Source of the DNA: Betaproteobacteria bacterium
GTDB taxonomy: Bacteria > Pseudomonadota > Gammaproteobacteria > Burkholderiales > Rhodocyclaceae
Reading direction: 5' to 3'
DNA: 8,655 nt
Assembly: GCA_020047725.1 (NCBI GenBank)
Contig: JAIFNM010000268.1
Location: forward strand, 1-8,655
Both the position numbers and the translations under genes were made by a program. Of the stretch, positions 1-5,559 are shown piece by piece. The first letter of the stretch is position 1. Every line of letters starts with the position of its first letter. Below the pieces are notes generated by a model. The model saw nothing but the letters and a program-made list of their open reading frames with translations, was not told the DNA's origin and ran no database searches.

Positions 1-91
1 AGAAGTAGACCCCCGCCAACAGGCAGCCGTAAATCATGATCTGACTCCAGAAGAAGTCGTCTGCGGCGGCCGAGAAAGTTAATAAATTCAT
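1..91 (-). CDS. N-terminal fragment of a putative AGCS-family amino acid:sodium symporter (partial, runs off the window)
   Basis: Reading the minus strand from an ATG at 91 gives 30 codons before the window edge. The fragment has an acidic pair followed by Phe-Phe-Trp, then a hydrophobic stretch containing WSQIMIYGCLLAGVYF. This matches the pattern seen at the start of alanine/glycine:Na+ symporters (AGCS family, e.g. YaaJ/DagA/AlsT), where a Trp near residue 13 precedes the first membrane helix with a Gly-x-Tyr/Trp-Phe ending. An AGGGG Shine-Dalgarno lies 9 nt before the ATG at 91. An in-frame ATG at 97 sits only 3 nt from it, so 91 is preferred. The gene is divergent from the ArgP-like regulator, a common arrangement for a LysR target. 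Only 30 residues are visible, so another polytopic membrane protein is possible. The fragment does not resemble the N-terminus of LysE/ArgO, the usual ArgP partner. Confidence 0.55.
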   Translation of the reverse strand, partial: MNLLTFSAAADDFFWSQIMIYGCLLAGVYF

Positions 92-227
92 AAACATGAT
101 CCCCTAAAATATTTGATGTTCTTCGATTACTGCTTCCCTGGTACTCGTGCTTCTTTGCTTCCTTTCACTCTCTGATTGTTATTGAAGGCGCTCTCCTTCA
201 CATAAGGATTATAAAATCAGCTTGTCG

Positions 228-257
228 TCGAGCCTTGGCGAATCGAGTCTTGACGAA
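228..257. repeat. Two tandem 15-bp imperfect direct repeats in the divergent intergenic region
   Basis: The 15-mers TCGAGCCTTGGCGAA (228-242) and TCGAGTCTTGACGAA (243-257) lie head to tail and differ at two positions. They sit in the 272-bp region between the symporter-like gene and the lysR-type gene, which is otherwise AT-rich and has no coding potential that I can support. LysR-type regulators commonly bind in such divergent regions, so these repeats may be part of a regulatory site; that is inference. A TTGACG at 250-255 overlaps the second repeat, but I could not find a well-spaced -10 partner, so no promoter is called. Confidence 0.45.
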
Positions 258-363
258 TAACGCGTGAATATACACCAGTATTAATGTTTTTATTAGATCA
301 AAAACATTGCTAATATCCTTGGACGAAATGCAATCATAGCAATCATAGACATCGAGACCTTCC

Positions 364-1272
364 ATGAGTCCCTTTACCCCCGACCTGCTCGAATGCCTGG
401 CCGCCATCGTCGAAGAAGGCGGCTTTGAACGCGCCGCCAAACGCCTTTCGATCACGCAATCGGCCGTCTCGCAGCGGCTTCGCTCGCTTGAAACGCTGGC
501 CGGAACAGTCCTGATCATTCGCGGCCGCCCGCTCAAGCCAACGCCTGCCGGACGCCTGCTGCTCAAGCACACGATGCAGATACGCCTGCTGCACACCGAC
601 CTTGAGCATGAACTGCGCAATCTCAACCCCGGCGCAACCGTCAGCACCATCGGTGAAGAACGGGTGTCGATCGCCATCAACGAGGACAGCATCGCCACCT
701 GGGCCTTGCCGGCCTTCAACCAGCTGGTGCATCAGGGGATGGCACTGGAGATTATCGCTGACGACCAGAATTTCACGCAGGACTGGCTCCGGGAAGGCCA
801 GGTTCTCGGTTGTGTGACCACGCTGAACAAGGCGCTGCGCGGCTGCAAGGTGGTCGCGCTTGGCGCCATGCCCTATATCGCGGTTGCCTCGCCGGCGACA
901 ATCAAGCACTTCTGCCCGGACGGTCTGTCCCAGCACAGTTTTCAGAAACTGCCGTTCATCGCCTTTGACCGCAAGGATTACCTGCAAGCCGATTTCATCA
1001 GCCGCGTGTTCAAGCTCAAGCAAGTTAATCTTTACCAGTGTTTTGTGCCCAGTTCCGAAGGCCAGGTCCGCGCGGTACTGGCCGGCTGGGGTGCCAGCGT
1101 GCTACCGGAAATTCTGGTTCGGCCACACGTTGAGTCCGGCCAATTGGTCAATCTGGTACCCAACATCGTACTGCCGGTCAAGCTTTACTGGCATTGCTGG
1201 AACCTCGACTCAGCGGTACTCAATTCGCTGTCGGAAGCGGTCATTTCGGCGGCAACAAAAGCCTTGTCGTAG
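364..1272 (+). CDS. argP: LysR-type transcriptional regulator, ArgP/IciA subfamily
   Basis: This 302-residue protein has the length and layout of LysR-type regulators: an N-terminal winged helix-turn-helix followed by a two-lobed effector-binding domain. The DNA-binding segment (about residues 18-44) reads [20 protein letters not shown], very close to E. coli ArgP ([20 protein letters not shown] as I recall it). The effector domain has further ArgP-like signatures: [12 protein letters not shown] (106-117), then [20 protein letters not shown] and a Pro-Ser-Ser-Glu-Gly segment. E. coli ArgP senses lysine and arginine and activates the exporter gene argO as well as other nitrogen and amino acid genes. 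Here the divergent neighbour looks like an AGCS symporter, so the local target may be amino acid uptake instead. The ATG at 364 has only a weak GAGA Shine-Dalgarno, but the first residues align well with the family start. Subfamily assignment is fairly sure; ligand and target are inference. Confidence 0.85.
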   Translation: [302 protein letters not shown]

Positions 1273-1308
1273 AAAAAACGGCCGGCAACACCTGCGCAAA
1301 TGCGATAG

Positions 1309-1325
1309 TTGACCGGAATTTGACC
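1309..1325 (+). promoter_or_regulatory. Duplicated TTGACC hexamer upstream of fbp, possible -35 or regulator site
   Basis: TTGACC occurs at 1309-1314 and again at 1320-1325, 11 bp apart, or about one helical turn. It lies in the 139-bp gap between the regulator and the fructose-bisphosphatase gene. Each resembles a sigma-70 -35 box. The only -10 candidate at acceptable spacing is a poor one (TAATGC at 1331, 16 bp after the first copy), so the promoter reading is tentative. Confidence 0.2.
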
Positions 1326-1411
1326 TCAGGTAATGCTGAATCAGTTTTCTGCGGAACCAAGAGGCCCGACTGCGGGTCTGCAGCGCATCCTTCCAGAAAA
1401 AAGAGACCATC

Positions 1412-3379
1412 ATGCAAAAAAACCCCGTGAAATACCTGCAACTGCTCTCGGAAAAATACCCGTCGATCCAGGCTGCGTCGACGGCCATCATCAACTTCAC
1501 GGCCCTGTTGCAACTGCCCAAGGGTACTGAGCATTTCCTTTCCGATATTCATGGCGAACACGAGGCTTTCCAGCACGTCGTACGCAATGGCGCGGGATCG
1601 ATCATGCGCAAGATCGACGAGATGTTCGGCAATTCGATGTCGAAATCGGAACGGCGCAACCTGGCGACGCTGATCTATTACCCGGAGCTGAAGACACCGC
1701 TGATGCTCAAGTCAGTGCCGGACAAGGAGGAATGGAGCCGGTTAACGCTGGTTCGTCTGGTCAAGTTCTGCCGGCGCCTGAGCTCGAAGTATCGGCGCGA
1801 AGCGGTCAGAAAGCACCTGCCCAAGCACCTTTCCGAAACCATCGAGGAACTGCTGTACGACCAGGAAGGCGTCGAGCACAAGGCGGCGTACTACCAGAGC
1901 CAGATCGACACCATCGTGTCGACCGGCAGTGCCCAGGCGTTCATCGTCTGTCTGGCCGAACTGATCCAGCGCCTGGCCGTCGAGCGCTTGCACGTTATCG
2001 GCGACATTTACGATCGCGGCCCCGGCGCGCACATCATCCTCGACGCGCTGATGGAACACCCGCAGGTCGATATCCAGTGGGGTAATCACGATATCCTGTG
2101 GATGGGCGGCGCGGCCGGCAGCGAAGCGTGCATCGCCAACGTGATCCGCGCCTGCCTGCGCTACGGCAACATGGAAACGCTGGAAAACGGCTACGGTATC
2201 AGCCTCTTGCCGCTGGCCTCCTTCGCGCTTGAAACCTACAAGGACGACCCCTGCGATTTGTTCGCTCCGCGCGTTGCCAAGGACAGCTCATTCACCACGC
2301 AGGAAATCCGGCTGATGGGGCAAATGCAGAAAGCCATGGCGATCATCCAGTTCAAGCTGGAAAGCCAGGTCATCAAGCGCCGCCCGCATTACCAGATGGA
2401 CGACCGTCTGCTGCTCGACAAGATCGATTACGAACGCGGTGTGATCAATCTGAACGGTGTTGAGTATCCGCTGCTCGACACCTTCTTCCCGACCATCGAC
2501 CCGAAGAATCCTGATGTACTGACGGCCGAAGAGCAGATCGTCATGGAAAAGCTGGTGCTTTCCTTTGCCAACAGCAAGAAGCTCCAGCAACACGTCCGCT
2601 TCCTCTTCTCCAAGGGCAGCCTGTACCTGACGCACGACGGCAACCTGCTTTACCACGGCTGCATTGCCATGAACGACGACGGTGCGTTCCGCGCCTTCAA
2701 CGTTGACGGCAAGTCCTTTTCCGGCAAGGAATTCCTCGACCGGGTTGATCGTCTGGCCCGCCAGGGTTATTTTGCCACCGACAATCCGGAGCAGAAGCAG
2801 TACGGAATGGATGTCATGTGGTTCCTCTGGTGCGCGCCGATGTCACCGCTCTTCGGCAAGGAAAAGATGGCCACGCTGGAGCGTTATTTCCTGGCCGACA
2901 AGGCGACCCACGCGGAAAAACGCAACGCCTACTACACGCTGCGTGATACCGAACAAAGCGCGCGCAAGATCCTGCAGGAATTCGGACTGAACCCGGATCG
3001 CGGTCACATCGTCAACGGTCACGTTCCGGTCAAGGTGGCCAAGGGCGAGAATCCGATCAAGGCCAACGGCCGGCTGATCGTCATCGATGGCGGATTCTCC
3101 AAGGCTTACCAGCGGGAAACCGGGATTGCCGGCTACACGTTGATTTCCAATTCACGTGGCTTGCTGCTCGCCGCGCACCAGCCTTTTGAATCGACGCAAA
3201 AAGCCGTCTCCGATGAACTGGATATCGACACCGAAACGGAAATCATCCACACCCATCCATACCGGATGCGCGTCAGCGACACCGACCGCGGCCGTGTGAT
3301 CCAGGAGCAGATCGACGAACTGCAGGATCTGTTACACGCCTATCGCGAAGGGGTGATCAAGGAGCACAGCGTTCAGTAA
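1412..3379 (+). CDS. fbp: Fructose-1,6-bisphosphatase, class III
   Basis: The cytoplasmic enzyme hydrolyses fructose 1,6-bisphosphate to fructose 6-phosphate, the committing step of gluconeogenesis. At 655 residues it matches the unusually long class III family (B. subtilis Fbp, about 670) and is far from the roughly 330-residue class I enzymes. The metallophosphoesterase core is visible in order: SDIHGEHEAF (44-53), GDIYDRG (197-203) and GNHD (224-227), which supply the Asp/His/Asn metal and phosphate ligands. A C-terminal NGHVPVK (from residue 535) and HTHPYRMRV (613-621) complete the pattern. The start at 1412 follows a weak AAGAGA ribosome-binding site, and residues after it align with the family N-terminus. 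It is co-oriented with the upstream regulator but separated by 139 bp, so it is probably its own transcription unit, and it ends before a hairpin at 3425-3465. I see no frameshift or missing motif. Class III is better known from Firmicutes and Bacteroidetes, so its presence here may reflect transfer. Confidence 0.93.
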   Translation: MQKNPVKYLQLLSEKYPSIQAASTAIINFTALLQLPKGTEHFLSDIHGEHEAFQHVVRNGAGSIMRKIDEMFGNSMSKSERRNLATLIYYPELKTPLMLKSVPDKEEWSRLTLVRLVKFCRRLSSKYRREAVRKHLPKHLSETIEELLYDQEGVEHKAAYYQSQIDTIVSTGSAQAFIVCLAELIQRLAVERLHVIGDIYDRGPGAHIILDALMEHPQVDIQWGNHDILWMGGAAGSEACIANVIRACLRYGNMETLENGYGISLLPLASFALETYKDDPCDLFAPRVAKDSSFTTQEIRLMGQMQKAMAIIQFKLESQVIKRRPHYQMDDRLLLDKIDYERGVINLNGVEYPLLDTFFPTIDPKNPDVLTAEEQIVMEKLVLSFANSKKLQQHVRFLFSKGSLYLTHDGNLLYHGCIAMNDDGAFRAFNVDGKSFSGKEFLDRVDRLARQGYFATDNPEQKQYGMDVMWFLWCAPMSPLFGKEKMATLERYFLADKATHAEKRNAYYTLRDTEQSARKILQEFGLNPDRGHIVNGHVPVKVAKGENPIKANGRLIVIDGGFSKAYQRETGIAGYTLISNSRGLLLAAHQPFESTQKAVSDELDIDTETEIIHTHPYRMRVSDTDRGRVIQEQIDELQDLLHAYREGVIKEHSVQ

Positions 3380-3424
3380 ATGGAATAGGCCTGAAAGCCA
3401 ATAAAAACGGGCATCTTCAACGAC

Positions 3425-3465
3425 AATGCCGCGAGAACCGCATGAATGGTGGATCTCGCGGCATT
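3425..3465 (+). terminator. Strong hairpin downstream of fbp, likely transcription terminator
   Basis: AATGCCGCGAGA (3425-3436) pairs perfectly over 12 bp with TCTCGCGGCATT (3454-3465), leaving a 17-nt loop. It begins 45 nt after the fbp stop and is followed on the plus strand by a T-rich but interrupted tract (TTTACTTTG). It fits an intrinsic terminator for fbp, with the caveat that the loop is long and the U-tract imperfect. It could instead stabilise the 3' end of the mRNA. Confidence 0.6.
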
Positions 3466-3541
3466 TACTTTGTAGATCGCCGTTTTATGCGGCTTGCAGG
3501 ATAGTAGTCAATCATGTTGAATCGAATGGACATAAAAACTT

Positions 3542-3570
3542 CGTCATTCCGGGTCAAGCCCGGAATGACG
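3542..3570 (-). terminator. 12-bp perfect hairpin, terminator for the minus-strand carboxyltransferase gene and probable dispersed palindromic repeat
   Basis: The 29-nt palindrome has a perfect 12-bp stem (CGTCATTCCGGG with CCCGGAATGACG) and a 5-nt loop. On the minus strand it lies 31 nt after the stop codon at 3604-3602 and is followed by AAGTTTTTA, so it can act as an intrinsic terminator for that gene. The sequence type GTCATTCCGG...CCGGAATGAC resembles short intergenic palindromic (REP-like) elements found in many copies in proteobacterial genomes. Copy number cannot be judged from one window. Confidence 0.6.
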
Positions 3571-3601
3571 GCCTATCCACGCGTTTCAGCATGACTGTCT
3601 A

Positions 3602-5167
3602 TTAGCCTTCGACCTGTAAATCGAACGATTTCCCGGACACTGAAACGCGGTAAGTCCTGGCGTGCTGAGCGCCGGCTGGCGCAGCAACGGACACGGCCGT
3701 CGGCGCAGGCGCGGCCGCAGGAGCAGCGGGGGCTGGCGCTGGGGCGGCGGCAGCCGGCTTGTTCGGGTCTTTCTTCGGCACGGAAATCTTGAAGTTTCCC
3801 TTGAGGAAGTCGAGGCCCTTGTTGCCACCCTTGGTCGCAAGAGCGCCAATGATGAAGAGATTCTCGTCGGTCACGGGAAGATTGTTGTCTTCGAGAACCT
3901 TCCTGGCTTTGGGGATGCCTGGTTCGAGATCCTTGATCGGGTCACCGGTGAATACCGGTTTCTTCATCTGCTCGGATGCAATCCTCACGATTTCAGGATC
4001 GGGAGCAACGGGCGTCTTGCCGTAGTAGCCGAGGACCATGTTGCCGTAGCCGTCGGTCATTTTCTTCCATGGGCCGAGCATCACGTTGGCGTAGGCCTGC
4101 TGGAAATAGAACTGGGAGACCGGAGTCACCGAGGTGCCGTAACCGCCGCGAGCCACGCATTCCGCCATCGCCTTGATGACTTCCGGGTAGCGGTGGAAGG
4201 TCTTGTTTTCGCGCATCATCAGGGTATTGGCCGTCAGCGCACCGCCGGGCATCGGGCTGAAGATCACGTCGGTATCAATGCCGAGCGCTTCGGGCGGGAA
4301 CTCGTAATCCTTGAGGCATTCCTTGGCAACGACGTTCGCTTCCATGATCTTTTCGACGTCAATATCGAGGTCGTAGTCGGTGCCCTTGAGCGCGTGCCAG
4401 AGCGAGAACAGATCCGGCTGCGCCGTACCTCCGCTCAGGGGCGCACGACCAACACAAACGCCGTCGCAGCCCGCTTCAATCGCGGCGATGTACTGCGCGA
4501 TGCCGGTACCGCAGGTTTCATGCGTGTGCATGCGCAGCTCAACCTTGTCGCCAAGCAGTTTGCGGGCGGCCTTGAACGTTTCATGAACCTTGCGTGGATT
4601 GGACGTTCCCGACGCGTCCTTGAAACAGACACTTGAGTAGGGAACGCCGGAATCAAGAATCTGGCGCAGGGTTTCAACGTAAAACTCGGGATCGTGCGCA
4701 CCGGAACAACCGCGCGGCAATTCCATCATGGTCACCACGACTTCGTGCTCAAGCCCGGCATCGACGATGCACTGGCCGGAATAAATCAGGTTATTCACGT
4801 CGTTCAACGCATCGAAATTGCGAATGCGCGTCATGCCATGCTTCTTGAACATTTTTGCATGCAGGTCGATCATGTCCGCCGGCTGCTGCTCCAGGGCGAC
4901 CACATTGATGCCGCGCGCCAGTGTCTGCAAACGAATGTCCGGCCCAACCGCTGTGCGGAAGGCATCCATCATGTCGAAGGCGGATTCACCGCAATACAGG
5001 AACGGGGCCTGGAAACGGGCGCCACCACCCGCTTCAAAGTGGGTGATACCGGCCGCTACAGCGGCTTCCACCGCAGGAATGAAATCCTTGGTAAATGCGC
5101 GAGCACCAAAAATTGACTGAAATCCGTCGCGGAAGCTGGTGTCCTGGAAAAGAATTTTCTTGGTCAT
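3602..5167 (-). CDS. Biotin-dependent carboxyltransferase of the pyruvate/oxaloacetate type (transcarboxylase 5S / OadA-like), without a biotinyl domain
   Basis: This 521-residue cytoplasmic protein has the HMGL-like TIM-barrel fold of the carboxyltransferase that moves CO2 between biotin and pyruvate/oxaloacetate. Motifs in order: DTSFRDGFQS (9-18; D14 metal ligand, Q17 pyruvate site), LARGINV with R85, KDASG (K183, the lysine carboxylated in the family), MHTH (H214, H216 metal ligands), PMPGGALTAN (305-314) and SVTPVSQ with the catalytic-type T348. A conserved C-terminal domain follows, then a Pro/Ala linker (about 471-499) and a final beta-hairpin-like segment, TYRVSVSGKSFDLQVEG (505-521). 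The protein ends there with tandem stops TAA TAG; no EAMKM biotin site exists in it or downstream. Propionibacterium 5S ends with a similar stub, whereas OadA continues into a biotinyl domain. The start at 5167 was chosen over 5209 because family similarity begins there and an AGG precedes it. The gene is divergent from the mmd operon, suggesting a shared biotin carrier. The core motifs differ from standard OadA/5S (FRDGFQS instead of LRDAHQS), so the exact substrate is uncertain. Confidence 0.8.
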   Translation of the reverse strand: MTKKILFQDTSFRDGFQSIFGARAFTKDFIPAVEAAVAAGITHFEAGGGARFQAPFLYCGESAFDMMDAFRTAVGPDIRLQTLARGINVVALEQQPADMIDLHAKMFKKHGMTRIRNFDALNDVNNLIYSGQCIVDAGLEHEVVVTMMELPRGCSGAHDPEFYVETLRQILDSGVPYSSVCFKDASGTSNPRKVHETFKAARKLLGDKVELRMHTHETCGTGIAQYIAAIEAGCDGVCVGRAPLSGGTAQPDLFSLWHALKGTDYDLDIDVEKIMEANVVAKECLKDYEFPPEALGIDTDVIFSPMPGGALTANTLMMRENKTFHRYPEVIKAMAECVARGGYGTSVTPVSQFYFQQAYANVMLGPWKKMTDGYGNMVLGYYGKTPVAPDPEIVRIASEQMKKPVFTGDPIKDLEPGIPKARKVLEDNNLPVTDENLFIIGALATKGGNKGLDFLKGNFKISVPKKDPNKPAAAAPAPAPAAPAAAPAPTAVSVAAPAGAQHARTYRVSVSGKSFDLQVEG

Positions 5168-5305
5168 GACGAGCCTATGAGCCTGATTGGGAGGAGAAAC
5201 GCGCTTCATGATACATCACGTTCATCACAGTTCCGACAAACGGCCCTGAGATCGCAACAATGACAAAGACCTAGATCATGCCCGTAACAAGGTCTGAGGG
5301 GCTTA

Positions 5306-5317
5306 GGTCAATTGACC
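5306..5317. promoter_or_regulatory. Perfect 12-bp palindrome GGTCAATTGACC overlapping the -35 box, candidate operator
   Basis: GGTCAATTGACC reads identically on both strands, and its right half is the -35 hexamer of the mmd promoter. A dimeric regulator bound here would block RNA polymerase, so repression is the natural guess. It lies between the divergent 5S-like gene and mmdA, so it could control both. No regulator gene specific to it is visible in the window, and its family is unknown. Confidence 0.5.
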
Positions 5318-5341
5318 GTAGCAAGCTTGAGTGTCTATAAT
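5312..5341 (+). promoter_or_regulatory. Sigma-70-type promoter of the mmdADCB operon
   Basis: TTGACC (5312-5317) and a perfect TATAAT (5336-5341) are separated by 18 bp. This is the best promoter match I found in the window. Transcription would start near 5348, leaving a leader of about 210 nt before the mmdA start at 5560. Confidence 0.7.
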
Positions 5342-5347
5342 CAGGCC

Positions 5348-5559
5348 CTTGTGGTCGTTGGTTTTGGCATGTGCGGCAAGGACTTTTCCTTCGGGTTTTC
5401 TTGTTGCAGTCCTGACGTCGATTCCTGGCGACCAAATTTGACAGCATCAAAAACAGGTGGGCGAAGACCCACTCAGCACCATCCCTTTTTTCAATTCAAG
5501 TCCACCTCGGATGATTCCGCCCATTTTTCGGTTTCTTGAAACAAAGCCAAGGAGCATGT
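5348..5559 (+). promoter_or_regulatory. Long 5' leader of the mmd operon with possible attenuator-like structure
   Basis: The predicted leader is about 210 nt, long for a bacterial operon, and has no supportable ORF. GTGGG (5457-5461) can pair with CCCAC (5468-5472), and a run of six T follows at 5486-5491. The distance from stem to T-run (about 12 nt) is too long for a classical terminator. The same GGTGG (5456-5460) can alternatively pair with CACC at 5477-5480 or CCACC at 5502-5506, so competing folds are possible. Just upstream of the ribosome-binding site is a short inverted repeat, GTTTC-TT-GAAAC (5531-5542). I do not recognise a known riboswitch consensus, including cobalamin. Regulation by this leader is speculative. 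Confidence 0.25.

Noticed and set aside
343..1023. Long open frame on the minus strand opposite the ArgP-like gene (226 codons)
   Set aside because: It is antisense to a clearly recognisable LysR-type protein, has no family signature, and such frames are expected in GC-rich coding DNA.
3480..3604. A recent frameshift or nonsense mutation cutting off a biotinyl domain from the 5S-like gene
   Set aside because: All frames downstream on the minus strand lack an EAMKM-type motif or biotin-domain sequence, and tandem stops are present. The ending resembles that of authentic 5S subunits.
3662..4636. 324-codon plus-strand frame opposite the 5S-like carboxyltransferase
   Set aside because: The composition is Arg/Gly/Val-rich without domain motifs, and the minus strand codes for a complete enzyme with catalytic residues. 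It is a shadow frame.
5168..5209. Alternative start at 5209 for the minus-strand carboxyltransferase, adding 14 residues
   Set aside because: No Shine-Dalgarno precedes it, and the extra residues do not look like the family N-terminus. The start at 5167 leads directly into KKILFQDTSFRDG.
5312..5539. 75-codon plus-strand frame in the mmd leader
   Set aside because: Its start is a TTG inside the -35 box of the promoter, there is no ribosome-binding site, and the product resembles nothing I recognise.
5536..5559. Upstream TTG start for MmdA adding eight residues
   Set aside because: The strong AAGGAG at 5549-5554 lies inside this extension and serves the ATG at 5560.
5348..5559. Cobalamin riboswitch in the mmd leader, attractive because methylmalonyl-CoA mutase needs B12
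   Set aside because: I find no B12-box-like GCCACTG element or the expected core, and the decarboxylase itself does not use B12.
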